64,000 bases of DNA from Candidatus Pedobacter colombiensis. Lineage in GTDB: Bacteria; Bacteroidota; Bacteroidia; Sphingobacteriales; Sphingobacteriaceae. The notes under the pieces were generated by a model. The model did not search any database, was not told where the DNA came from, and was given only the letters and a program-made list of their open reading frames with translations. How positions within the stretch are numbered: position 1 is the first letter of the stretch; each line of letters opens with the position of its first letter. Shown one piece after another: positions 1-7,556 of this stretch. A program made the position numbers and the translations under genes. The stretch covers positions 4,278,001 through 4,342,000 of the forward strand of contig CP119313.1 of the NCBI GenBank assembly GCA_029202485.1, given 5' to 3'.

Positions 1-1
1 C

Positions 2-220
2 ATGCATGAAGAAAATAGTAAAGCTCACTACAAGCTCAGACCAGAGGTATATGAAGACCAGGCTTATATCGATAGTGACCTTTCGGCCTTGACCAGTATT
101 CGTGCGAAAGAAATCTGTAGTGGAACTAAATATCATTTTACAAGACTCAAGATCCGACAATCGGAGCTTAAAATGAAATTGGGTAAAACTGATGACATAC
201 TGAACATAAAGACGAACTAG
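2..220 (+). CDS. Hypothetical protein, possibly cut by the left edge
   Basis: An open frame of 72 codons begins at the second base of the window and ends with TAG at 218-220. Because it starts at the edge, the ATG may be an internal methionine of a longer gene, and this may be only a C-terminal tail. The product is charged, has no signal peptide or membrane segment, and matches no family I recognise. It converges with the reverse transcriptase gene, whose stop codon lies about 125 bases further right on the other strand. No function is proposed. Confidence 0.35.
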   Translation: MHEENSKAHYKLRPEVYEDQAYIDSDLSALTSIRAKEICSGTKYHFTRLKIRQSELKMKLGKTDDILNIKTN

Positions 221-345
221 ATCAACTAGGCTGTAATTTTGATAGTATTGTTTTAGATGTCTAAATGGATCATAAAATTGTAATCGACAAATAGGATATA
301 ATGTACGCCCTGCAATTTGGCAAAAGCTATTAGGATATATGGTGC

Positions 346-1218
346 TTAGAGCTTTTGAAAGACCTTCTCTTTTAATTTTACGGATTTGGTCTTGCTAATC
401 TTATGTACCCGTTTATAATAATTGATCGTGCCTTTTGCTTCAGGGGTTTCTTTATCCTCAAACGCATCAATCTTCTTTTTGTAACTCTCTGCTAAATAAA
501 GACCATTGTTCTTAACAATAATATTTGTGACTTTAGGATGCTTCGTTTGATAAAAGGTCTTGTTGTGACTGATCTTAAATCCTTTAGAAATGATAATAGC
601 CATGACTTCATTGATCAGATGTTGAAAATTTGTTTTTGACGAAATGGTGATGTCGTCTACGAAAGTTGTAAAAATAAGTCCATGTTCCCTTGTTAAAATA
701 TCAATTTCATTACCTGCACTATAAAAGGCAAGATTTGCCAGGTAAGGAGATGTTGGAGTTCCTTGTGGGAGGCTGCCTTTGTAAGTCGTCAGTTTGGTGA
801 GTATGCTGGAAATTGTAGGAGAAAATTTTCTCTTCATAAACATATCAAAAACCTGATTGTGGGTAATGCCGGGATAGAAATTCCTTAAGTCCGTATTAAA
901 AAAGAACTTATTCCCCTGATGCATTTTAGCATTTAAAATATTGTCTCTTTTGGCAATTCCACCAAAGGCATAATCAGGTAGCTTGATCTTTTTTAACAGG
1001 TTATTGTAGATCCGCTTTTGAACATCTTTGAGAAGTTTTACGCTGGGATATAAATCCCTAGTTCTTGGTTTACCGTTTTTACCTATCAGAGGAATGCCCG
1101 CCTTATCCAACTTAGGATTACTAATCAAGTAATAATATTTATCGATATTCTCTAAAAGATGGTTTAATTCCTTTTGTGATATCAGTAAAATTCGGCATAG
1201 TTTATTTATATCCAGCAT
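346..1218 (-). CDS. Retron-like reverse transcriptase
   Basis: This 290-residue protein is an RNA-directed DNA polymerase of the retron or retron-like group. Visible motifs are the KPR region near residues 50-52, the retron hallmark NAxxH as NAKMH (96-100), the metal-binding Asp110 in DLRNFYPG, the PQGTPTSP block (151-158) and the catalytic core FVDD (186-189). Retron RTs usually carry YADD and a VTG motif; here they are FVDD and VTN (230-232). The size fits a compact retron RT with no fused effector. It is the last gene of a minus-strand operon, 5 bases after an XRE protein and behind a small ORF. The operon leader (about 1806-2190) can form several hairpins, as expected for an msr-msd template. 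RT identity is strong; assignment to a working retron defence system is inferred. Confidence 0.9.
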   Translation of the reverse strand: MLDINKLCRILLISQKELNHLLENIDKYYYLISNPKLDKAGIPLIGKNGKPRTRDLYPSVKLLKDVQKRIYNNLLKKIKLPDYAFGGIAKRDNILNAKMHQGNKFFFNTDLRNFYPGITHNQVFDMFMKRKFSPTISSILTKLTTYKGSLPQGTPTSPYLANLAFYSAGNEIDILTREHGLIFTTFVDDITISSKTNFQHLINEVMAIIISKGFKISHNKTFYQTKHPKVTNIIVKNNGLYLAESYKKKIDAFEDKETPEAKGTINYYKRVHKISKTKSVKLKEKVFQKL

Positions 1219-1223
1219 ATTGT

Positions 1224-1508
1224 CTAAAAAAAGCTTTCAATCATTCCTTGTATTGAAGGTAAGATGATCTTAAATGAGTCCCGTTTTTTAGGATCAACGT
1301 CCTCTTCGGTTAACGAATGGAAAAATAGTACCGGTAGTGGAATTTGTAATGCACTTGCTATTGTTTTTAAAACAGATAGTGCTGGTTCTTTTTGGTTACT
1401 CTCTATCTTGGAGAGATAAGCCTGGGTAAGATCGCATTTATCAGCAAATTCATTCTGCTTAAACCCTTTTTTTATTCTTAGTCGTTTAATTGTGCTTCCA
1501 ATGTCCAT
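1224..1508 (-). CDS. XRE-family helix-turn-helix protein of the RT operon
   Basis: This is a 94-residue Cro/C1-type DNA-binding protein. The HTH covers about residues 8-60, with the turn and recognition helix in DLTQAYLSKIESNQ. A hydrophobic C-terminal tail ends in IESFF. The gene stops 5 bases before the reverse transcriptase start, so the two are almost certainly cotranscribed and perhaps translationally coupled. Some retron types carry an HTH accessory gene, so it could be the effector or antitoxin-like partner rather than a plain repressor. Autoregulation of the operon is equally possible. The HTH call is confident; the role is not. Confidence 0.85.
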   Translation of the reverse strand: MDIGSTIKRLRIKKGFKQNEFADKCDLTQAYLSKIESNQKEPALSVLKTIASALQIPLPVLFFHSLTEEDVDPKKRDSFKIILPSIQGMIESFF

Positions 1509-1541
1509 AAAACATATTTTGATAAAAGTAGGAGTGCCAGA

Positions 1542-1805
1542 TTAAAATAAGTCCTTAACATGATCGATAAAAGTAAATATCCGTAAGAGGATCTCTAATA
1601 CTTTAACAAACGTGAGTTTCTGAACATGAGGATTTGGCTCTGTTTTGGACTCTTCTAGTTTGTCAATACAATCATTTAAAAGAACTTGTTCTTCATCTGA
1701 GAACGAACAACGGTCATTTGAAAGGATGGTTCTTATACCTTGTATAAGCTCATCGTTGTTTTTTAAGCTATGTTTTTGCATAATCTTGAATTTAATTAAA
1801 GGCAC
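1542..1805 (-). CDS. Small protein, first gene of the RT operon
   Basis: This 87-residue protein has no recognised family. The longest form starts with GTG at 1805 and is preceded by a good AGGAAGG Shine-Dalgarno sequence about 5 bases upstream, which is unusual here and favours that start. An alternative ATG at 1781 gives 79 residues. The middle is acidic and polar (SDEEQVLLND), and the C-terminal third is a hydrophobic, helix-prone stretch (LEILLRIFTFIDHV) that could bind a membrane or a partner. It is followed 33 bases later by the HTH gene and then the RT. A toxin or effector role alongside a retron-like RT is possible but rests only on context. Confidence 0.6.
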   Translation of the reverse strand: MPLIKFKIMQKHSLKNNDELIQGIRTILSNDRCSFSDEEQVLLNDCIDKLEESKTEPNPHVQKLTFVKVLEILLRIFTFIDHVKDLF

Positions 1806-1971
1806 TATTGCCTTCCTTTTTTCAATTATGCTGTAATTAAATTCACAAACGTTGATCGTTACTCACTCCTACAGAATCCTGCTTCCTTATCAAAAACAGA
1901 GATGATTTCACTACAGATTATACCAGTTGTCACAAGTTAATTCAGTTTAGTTTCAGTCAATTTCACCAGTC

Positions 1972-2087
1972 AAAAGCCAGATAAAGGTTCAGCTAGAGGT
2001 TCACTTAAAGACTGACTTCAACACTAGTTAAAAGGCAGATAAAGTTCACTTATTGCTTCGCTTAAAGGCTGACGACAACACTCCTGA
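1972..2087. repeat. 58-bp imperfect direct repeat, two copies, in the RT operon leader
   Basis: Two adjacent copies, about 1972-2029 and 2030-2087, share the blocks AAAAGsCAGATAAAG, TTCAC, CTTAAAGrCTGAC and CAACACT in the same order with scattered mismatches. The right copy runs into the hairpin arm at 2075-2081. The duplication lies just upstream of the RT operon in noncoding DNA, where a retron-like RT would keep its template RNA. Confidence 0.65.
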
Positions 2088-2187
2088 GAACAACTTCACG
2101 AGTGGACTCGTTCGGTGTCGGGTTGTGTTGTGAAAAGTCATGCTCACCCAAAGACCTAAAATAGGTTGTGTATTGCTACACTTTACG
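2059..2187 (-). ncRNA. Candidate structured RNA (msr-msd-like) upstream of the RT operon
   Basis: Read on the minus strand, consecutive hairpins appear before the operon. The first is GTGTA-GCAA-TACAC (2168-2181), with a GNRA-type loop. The second is ACCTA-TTT-TAGGT (about 2154-2166). The third is longer, with outer arms ACAACAC/GTGTTGT (2075-2081 with 2125-2131) and an inner stem ACGAG-TGGA-CTCGT (2098-2111). Flanking segments CGTAAAG (2181-2187) and CTTTAAGCG (2059-2067) can pair with a two-base bulge, like the a1/a2 arms of a retron. Short hairpins followed by one long hairpin is the known layout of retron msr-msd RNA. The boundaries, branching guanosine and function are inferred. Confidence 0.4.
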
Positions 2188-2425
2188 ATTTGAATCAATT
2201 ACATTAGTTTTAAAAAACTCTTTCAAAGAACTATGATACAATATTAATATATATTCCTGACAGTACAAAATTTATTTTAATAAATATCTTAACAGACATT
2301 TTATTATGCCTTAAATCTTTACCTAATCGAAGTTTTCTACCAAAAGAATTCTGGCATATTCAAGTACTCAACATCTAAAGGCATAGCAAAAGGGATACAT
2401 ACTCTCTGCCTATCTATTGAGAAAA

Positions 2426-2530
2426 TCATTTCTTCTTTCGATATTGTCCTTCAACTCGACTATTAACTAAATCCTCAAAATTCACTATTGCTTCGCAATG
2501 CTCGTAAAGGTTCGACATATTTCCGCTCGA
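2426..2530 (-). repeat. Dispersed element copy 1, with 30-residue short ORF
   Basis: This is the first of five related copies in the island (others near 6134, 10657, 13780 and 15360), all in the same orientation. On the minus strand it encodes a short ORF, 2518 down to 2426, starting MSNLYEHCEAIVNFEDLV and ending EGQYRKKK. This copy is the most divergent. Compared with copy 3, most differences fall in third codon positions or are conservative. Unlike the others it has no clear hairpin next to it. The same conserved DNA includes the paired heptamers GTTCGAC and GCTCGAC. Confidence 0.6.
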
Positions 2531-2738
2531 CTCTTTTTTGCACCCATAATTCTTTATTTTTCCGATAGATCCATTCAAATACTTCATTTAGTTTATCAGT
2601 TCGATAATGCCATCCATCATAGTGAATTTCTCCAGTAAAAAGTGTATTAATCAGTTCGAATTGTAAATGCTGATGAATCGAGTTTACCAATAAGTGCGGA
2701 GAAAAACCGCCCCCATTGGTAAACAGATTGCCCCCCAT
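2475..2738 (-). CDS. Small hypothetical ORF running into dispersed element copy 1
   Basis: This 87-codon frame has a protein-like middle (GWHYRTDKLNEVFEWIYRKN), but its last 20 codons are read from the dispersed element in a different frame from the element's own short ORF. The N-terminal part lies in unusually GC-rich DNA (about 2727-2790), unlike the surroundings, which suggests a foreign or decayed fragment. No ribosome binding site or known family is visible. It may be the truncated end of a lost gene. Confidence 0.3.
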   Translation of the reverse strand: MGGNLFTNGGGFSPHLLVNSIHQHLQFELINTLFTGEIHYDGWHYRTDKLNEVFEWIYRKNKELWVQKRVERKYVEPLRALRSNSEF

Positions 2739-2810
2739 TGCCGTGCCGCTGGCATCGGCTAAAATCTCGGGCGGCCCTAACGGGCATTAAGCGCTTGGTC
2801 AATACCTAGT

Positions 2811-3515
2811 TTATGCATTGTTTTCTTCTTCGAGATCATCACGCTCTTGGATCATGACGACAGAAAAAGAATCTAAATGCTTTTTAATTTCTGTAAAGCG
2901 AAACTTAGTGTTGCTCAAATAGTTTTTTAAAAACTGAATGACCAATGAATTTGTAAATTGCTTCGGCAATTGCACGGTGAAGGATTCAGAATAATGGGGT
3001 AAGGAATTAAGTACCGTTGTGATCCTTACCGTCAAAATTTTGTCTGGCGTAATGTTAACAATAACTTCTTGTTCATCTATGGTAAAAACTAGATATCCTT
3101 GATCAAGTTTTGCATTTATGGAATTAACCCCACTTAATTCTGCTTCAAGCTCTTTTAGATTTTTGAATTTGATAAATCTGTCAGGCCTTAAGTTTTCTAT
3201 GTAATGGGCTTTATAGTTTGGGATTAATTTTAGGTAAACAGAACTAACTATTTTAAAATCCGGATTGTTCACCAGATACACATTTCCCACTTTTACTGAA
3301 TTGCCAACAGGCACTGGGCTGACTTTAATCTTATTTTTACCTTCCGCTAAAAGCCACTTGCATAACTTATCAATGTCATCTTCAGTATCAAAACTGATGT
3401 CGTAGATCAAATTGTCACCTTCTTGGAAGTGAAAATTCAATTTACTTTTTTCTTTAATAAATCTAAGGAATTCACTCGGAATCCCATCTACGTGAAAATG
3501 CACCATATATATCAA
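2811..3515 (-). CDS. Uncharacterised protein downstream of the CBASS-like pair
   Basis: This 234-residue soluble protein has no family I recognise. The better start may be the methionine at 3506 (MVHFHVDG), giving 231 residues. It mixes beta-rich and charged segments, has no signal peptide or transmembrane helix, and ends with an acidic tail (RDDLEEENNA). It lies on the same strand as, and about 150 bases after, the S-4TM effector gene. That gap is long for an operon, and no promoter of the standard Bacteroidetes form stands out in it. It could be a third, ancillary member of the defence cassette or an unrelated neighbour. Confidence 0.6.
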   Translation of the reverse strand: MIYMVHFHVDGIPSEFLRFIKEKSKLNFHFQEGDNLIYDISFDTEDDIDKLCKWLLAEGKNKIKVSPVPVGNSVKVGNVYLVNNPDFKIVSSVYLKLIPNYKAHYIENLRPDRFIKFKNLKELEAELSGVNSINAKLDQGYLVFTIDEQEVIVNITPDKILTVRITTVLNSLPHYSESFTVQLPKQFTNSLVIQFLKNYLSNTKFRFTEIKKHLDSFSVVMIQERDDLEEENNA

Positions 3516-3668
3516 ATAATAATTAATTGTATTAGTAAGCTAGGTTTACCCTTCTATGTTTATGTTTTTAGAATATAGATACTATAGTCAGCTAGAAATT
3601 TTTGAGCGACTTAAAATTTCATCCGCCTATTAGCATTCCTCTATGCAATTCGAAGCATACATAGTATC

Positions 3669-4541
3669 TTAATATTTTGCAGCGTTATCATGCATCTCAT
3701 CTTCCAACCGTTGCCTAATTTTATTGTAAAGTTTTTCAGGTATTAATCCCGAATCTTTTCGGCTAGCATAGATTTTGTCCTGAACACTCCTAATATGCTG
3801 CAAAGTTATTTCACCACTTTCTATAACGTTTTCTATGGCATCAGATAAAGTTTGCGCATTTGTTATTGCCTTGTTTTGATCTATAATAATTTTAGCACCC
3901 ACTGTAAACACAGGCAAACAACTCATAAACAATTTCACAATAAAATCCCATAGGCTATAATTGAAAAACAACGCTGAAATTAATATAACTACAAAAACAC
4001 TGATACCAATTTTATAGACCAATTTTTTAAAATGAGTTCTTATCGCTGTGTCGTAATTGAGATTGGTTTTTTGGCATAAAAACACAGCTGTAAGATGATC
4101 TTTTAATGCTAATTCCGTTGGATACCAGTCATACAGTTTACTTAGATCACCACCTGATTTTTTAAATTTCGACGAGAACTTATTAACAAGCTCTTGTTTT
4201 GGCTTCTTACCCACAACAATCCGATGCCAATCTAAGCTATAAACATCGCAATCGAATTGCTCCTGAATTTTAGCCGCATCCGCTTTATAGGCGTTAACTA
4301 CAACATTTACTAATAAGAGTTCCGAAAAAACAATACTAATAGAATAGATATTAACAAAAGCCGTTATATCTATTCCAAAAATAGCCAGTCCAATTTTTAT
4401 AAAAGCAATCAGAGCCGTCAATGGTACAGCAAGAATGACCATAAATATAAAAGCTTTTTTTGCTTCAAGGTAAAGCTGTTTTTGAGCCGCCAGCCTATTG
4501 ATGTTTTTTTCTTGATTTTGTCTTGTAAAAATTGTCTCCAT
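3669..4541 (-). CDS. S-4TM family putative pore-forming effector
   Basis: With the start at METIFTRQ (4541) this is a 290-residue membrane protein, one base after the stop of the CD-NTase gene. A longer frame to 4637 overlaps that gene and is less likely. Hydrophobic segments lie at about residues 30-50, 58-80, 166-186 and 188-208. Between the second and third, a cytosolic domain holds the family signature YDWYPTE...CQKTNLNYD. This matches the SMODS-associated 4TM (S-4TM) effector family. In CBASS the effector is thought to be activated by the nucleotide second messenger and to permeabilise the inner membrane, killing the infected cell. The assignment comes from motif and context. Confidence 0.82.
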   Translation of the reverse strand: METIFTRQNQEKNINRLAAQKQLYLEAKKAFIFMVILAVPLTALIAFIKIGLAIFGIDITAFVNIYSISIVFSELLLVNVVVNAYKADAAKIQEQFDCDVYSLDWHRIVVGKKPKQELVNKFSSKFKKSGGDLSKLYDWYPTELALKDHLTAVFLCQKTNLNYDTAIRTHFKKLVYKIGISVFVVILISALFFNYSLWDFIVKLFMSCLPVFTVGAKIIIDQNKAITNAQTLSDAIENVIESGEITLQHIRSVQDKIYASRKDSGLIPEKLYNKIRQRLEDEMHDNAAKY

Positions 4542-4542
4542 A

Positions 4543-5538
4543 TTATATATATTTAGGGAAATAATCACCAAATATTTCGCGCCACTTATTGATTGATGCC
4601 TCCATTTTATTATCTTTTTCAAGTTCCCTGGCTGCAATGGCTATGTGATAATCGGAAGCAGCCTTATTCTTAATCTTCTCCCGTTCATCAAATGTGAGAT
4701 GGTTAATATCACCTTGATAGCCCTTTGGATCATTTAAGCTGTTATGAATATTATGATAAATATAAGCCAGAACTTTTGGTATCTCATTTTCAACATACAC
4801 TTCGCTTGTTGCCCCGGAACGGTAGTAATTAAGTATTAAATTTTCAAGATAATAAGACTTGATGGTTGGCATTGTTGCCCTGCCTGTCCAATACTTGAAA
4901 ATTCTGATTATGTCTATGACGGACACTAATTGTGATCCATTTGTTGTAGTAAGTCTCAACTTGTCGAATCTGGGATCTGATTTTTTCCAATTACCACTTC
5001 CATCCGGGATCAAGTAAAAATTTTTTCCTGTATCATCAGGTGTAGAAATAAAGCAAGGTACAATATCAAATATCCACTCATATGAGGTCAGCTTAAGCGT
5101 TGCTGCTTCCATATTTCGCTTGATATCTGCATTTCCATATTTTGAAATATTACCCAAGCTCGTTTTAAATTTTTCAATTACTTTTCTGGAGTTGAGAATA
5201 TAAGTATCCGCATTACAAAGGTTCACCAAAGTTTTAGCGTCAGGATGAACCGAAATTTCGATCCTTCCATACAATTCTTTATAAGTACCACTCTGGCCGT
5301 GCATAATGATCATCATATCAATATCATCTAAGGGCCGAATTTTGGTTTTCCTCGAAAAGGAGCCATAATCAATAACCCCATCTGCGTGGAGTTTAGGGAA
5401 TGTATCATCATCAGGGAAATTCAATATTTGACCCTGAAGGTAATTTTTGCTGCTTTTAGCTAAATCAGAGCGGTCGGTATCTAACCTTACTGTATTAGTT
5501 AAGAAGTCGTTAAAAGCTTGAGTAACATTTTTTGCCAT
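4543..5538 (-). CDS. CD-NTase-like nucleotidyltransferase (CBASS synthase)
   Basis: This 331-residue protein has the polymerase-beta-type nucleotidyltransferase core of the SMODS/CD-NTase group. The GS motif is at 59-60 (DYGSFSRKT), the metal-binding DxD is D72 and D74 in PLDDIDMM, and the third acidic residue is probably D158 in WIFDIVP. All catalytic residues appear intact. It would make a cyclic or linear oligonucleotide signal from NTPs when phage infection is sensed. The next gene, one base away, encodes the matching S-4TM effector, so the pair forms a minimal type I CBASS operon without cap2/cap3 genes. About 280 bases upstream hold no gene. Confidence 0.88.
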   Translation of the reverse strand: MAKNVTQAFNDFLTNTVRLDTDRSDLAKSSKNYLQGQILNFPDDDTFPKLHADGVIDYGSFSRKTKIRPLDDIDMMIIMHGQSGTYKELYGRIEISVHPDAKTLVNLCNADTYILNSRKVIEKFKTSLGNISKYGNADIKRNMEAATLKLTSYEWIFDIVPCFISTPDDTGKNFYLIPDGSGNWKKSDPRFDKLRLTTTNGSQLVSVIDIIRIFKYWTGRATMPTIKSYYLENLILNYYRSGATSEVYVENEIPKVLAYIYHNIHNSLNDPKGYQGDINHLTFDEREKIKNKAASDYHIAIAARELEKDNKMEASINKWREIFGDYFPKYI

Positions 5539-5818
5539 ACTTGGAATAATTTGGTTTAATTTTATATATAGCCTATACTATCCACACCTAATTACCACCT
5601 TGACTATATTAATTGGTTATCAATCAATTATGCAACTGCATAATCGTGCCAACGCTATATTTCCTCTTTTCCTTCTTATTTTTAAAGAAATTCGTGCCAA
5701 TTTGTCCATGAAAATTTTGAAAGCATCACTTATTGTCATATCAACTAACAATCAAATTTATTATTACAGCCAATAATGAAAAAGAAGTATAAGTTGTAAA
5801 AATAGACCGTGATTGTGG

Positions 5819-6025
5819 GGCAGAAATTACGGGCTGATTGTCCTCGTCGATTACTTTTCCTTGATTAAATGTTGTGCGGATCCGGCTAAAGTGATAAAGT
5901 TAGGAGAATGACAAGTAGGTTTCTTTTCATTAAGTAAGTTTTAGTTTTACTCATGATTATTTTCTTATACGTATTTCATAAAACCTTTCATAAAGATATG
6001 ACCAGGATTGCCAACATCAGTCCCG
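5819..6025 (-). pseudogene. Duplicated 5' fragment of the TonB-dependent receptor gene plus upstream DNA
   Basis: This stretch is a near copy of 10214-10420. It includes the first 37 or so codons of the receptor gene (start codon equivalent at 5930) and about 95 bases of its upstream region. The copy has lost single bases in two homopolymer runs (TTTCCTTGATT versus TTTCCTTTGATT, and ATAAAGTT versus ATAAAAGTT), so the frame is broken. The left break falls inside the coding sequence and the rest of the gene is absent. Like the intact gene, it is followed within a few hundred bases by a copy of the dispersed element, so the duplicated unit probably included that element. Confidence 0.85.
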
Positions 6026-6133
6026 AACCCACCATCATTTCAAAGAAATGGAAGGTCATGCCTCCTCATCTGACATTGATCAAAAGTTATCAAAAAGCAG
6101 TAAGCGTAGGTAAAGGAGTATAAACTGGAGAGC

Positions 6134-6270
6134 TTATTCCTTTCTTCGATATTGACCTTCAAGCTTATTATTTACCACTTTCTCAAAATTCACAATAGCC
6201 TCACAATGGTCATAAAAGTTCGACATATTGCAGCTCGACTCTACTAGGTAAAAGCTCATCGAAAGATGGG
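6134..6270 (-). repeat. Dispersed element copy 2, with 30-residue short ORF and degenerate hairpin
   Basis: This copy is nearly identical to copy 3 at 10657. The minus-strand short ORF runs 6226 to 6134: it starts MSNFYDHCEAIVNFEKVV and ends GQYRRKE. On the right flank is a hairpin AAGCTCATC-GAAA-GATGGGCTT, which resembles the terminator beside copies 3 and 5 but has different stem bases. Confidence 0.65.
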
Positions 6271-6324
6271 CTTCCTTTGTTAAAAGGAATTTAGAATAAC
6301 CCTTTTCATATTAAAAAATATCTT

Positions 6325-6593
6325 TTTTTGATATGCCAGGATCAAGCGGAATTGTTGGGGGAAGAAAACTTTAAGCATAGAATGACCTTTTTACTCGGCT
6401 GGCTGAAACGGATTTTACCCTCGTCGCGATAGCTTTGCAGGGTGGATTTCGATTTAATGTTTAAGCATTCCATTGCTTCGACATCGGAGACTCATTTATC
6501 TTCTTTGGTTTCTTTATGCTCGTTCTTTAAACGCGCGACAACTTCTTCGACAAGCGCGTAAAGGGCGCTGTCTTGCAGGCAGATGACTTCCAT
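6325..6593 (-). pseudogene. Broken HTH/excisionase-like gene
   Basis: Read from 6593 leftward, the frame starts MEVICLQDSALYALVEEV and continues ARLKNEHKETKEDK to an in-frame TGA at 6492-6494. It then continues with VSDVEAMECLNIKSKSTLQ and DEGKIRFSQPSKKVIL. This is the layout of the small MerR/excisionase-like HTH proteins common on Bacteroidota mobile elements, which often have a Trp where the TGA sits here. A second break near 6370 shifts the frame for the C-terminal end. It is most likely a relic of an integrated element. Confidence 0.7.
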
Positions 6594-6822
6594 TCTTTGA
6601 GAAATTTATGTCTGATTGTCAACAAGGTAAGAAAACATTAGAAGATATTTTTAAAATCTATACATAATTTCTTAACAAGAACCATAAAACTTATCTAATT
6701 TTCCTTTTAATATAAAGGGATATAGATTACTTGAATTATAGATCTACGAATAACTAATAAAAGATTTGAACATGACATACCTTTTAATATTAGTTTAAAT
6801 GACCTGAGAGATAGAGGTATCA

Positions 6823-7272
6823 TTACAACTTAGTCTGCGCTATAAATAACGGAAGTCCGACGACACTAACAAAAAAATATAATACAAAATATAACGCATT
6901 AGTAGAATTTAGTAAGCCTATTGCATCGAATATAATAAGAGAAAACGAAGCCGATACTATTATAGCGCTAATAGAAAGAAATATTTGCATTTTCCCGTAT
7001 GCTGAATCTCGATTATTATCATTAATCTCTACAGGATAGTTCAACATCATAGGTTTACCTATAAGATATCTAATAGCAGAAACGATAACGATATTAAAAA
7101 GTATAGGTATCCAAATAAAAGATTTTTCTGTGTAACCATCTATTTTCCCTGTGAGATCACGATGACCAACAATTACTTCAGGTAATTGTTGGTAATAATA
7201 AACATAAATCACTACATAACAAAGGATTATAGAGGGACTAATGAGAAATATGAGGTTTAAAGACTTTTTCAT
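6823..7272 (-). CDS. DUF1648-domain membrane protein (SdpI-like)
   Basis: This 149-residue protein has four predicted membrane helices (about 7-27, 52-70, 94-115 and 124-143). The loop after the first helix holds the DUF1648 signature LPEVIVGHRDLTGKIDGY. DUF1648 forms the N-terminal part of SdpI, the immunity protein to the SDP killing factor of Bacillus. The upstream partly overlapping frame (7238-7495) resembles the C-terminal part of SdpB, which supports derivation from an sdp-like bacteriocin and immunity locus. Whether it still gives immunity is unknown. It lacks the second SdpI domain, so it is short for the full family. Confidence 0.65.
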   Translation of the reverse strand: MKKSLNLIFLISPSIILCYVVIYVYYYQQLPEVIVGHRDLTGKIDGYTEKSFIWIPILFNIVIVSAIRYLIGKPMMLNYPVEINDNNRDSAYGKMQIFLSISAIIVSASFSLIIFDAIGLLNSTNALYFVLYFFVSVVGLPLFIAQTKL

Positions 7273-7495
7273 GGAATAATTTTAATGTAATAGGTTTATA
7301 AAATGGATAGAGGTATATAATCAGTCCCCCAGTAATTGCAAAAAAGAATGAGAATATACCCTGATAAAAAATTATTAATATATGGAATACAATTGCCAAT
7401 ATCAACAAATATTTTTTAAATTTACCACCAGCGAGAAGCCCCATACATAACATAACTTCTAAAAAAATAGAACCGTATGTTAGAGTTTGGCGCAT
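7238..7495 (-). pseudogene. C-terminal remnant of an SdpB-like membrane protein
   Basis: This 85-codon frame has three closely spaced hydrophobic segments (FLEVMLCMGLLAG, YLLILAIVFHILIIF, IFSFFFAITGGLIIYLYP), the pattern seen at the C-terminal end of SdpB/HTTM-like proteins. The full family is around 300 residues, so at least the first two thirds are missing. The upstream frame is closed by TAG immediately beyond an 18-bp palindrome at 7486-7503, which marks the break point. Its end overlaps the DUF1648 gene by 35 bases, typical of an original sdpB-sdpI arrangement. Confidence 0.5.
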
Positions 7496-7556
7496 GCGCC
7501 AAAGCTAGAATACCACTTCTAACAGTTTTGCATGAATCGTGATTGTTCAATATATT
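7486..7556. repeat. Palindrome-bearing repeat B, copy 1
   Basis: A perfect 18-bp palindrome TTTGGCGCATGCGCCAAA (7486-7503) is followed by about 50 bases that resemble 10950-11005, including an AT-rich end similar to TGAATCACAATTGTT. It sits exactly where the SdpB-like frame is truncated and just before the recombinase remnant, so it may mark an insertion or deletion junction. Confidence 0.5.

Noticed and set aside
4542..4637. 32-residue N-terminal extension of the S-4TM gene
   Set aside because: It overlaps the end of the CD-NTase gene. The start at 4541 gives a usual family length.
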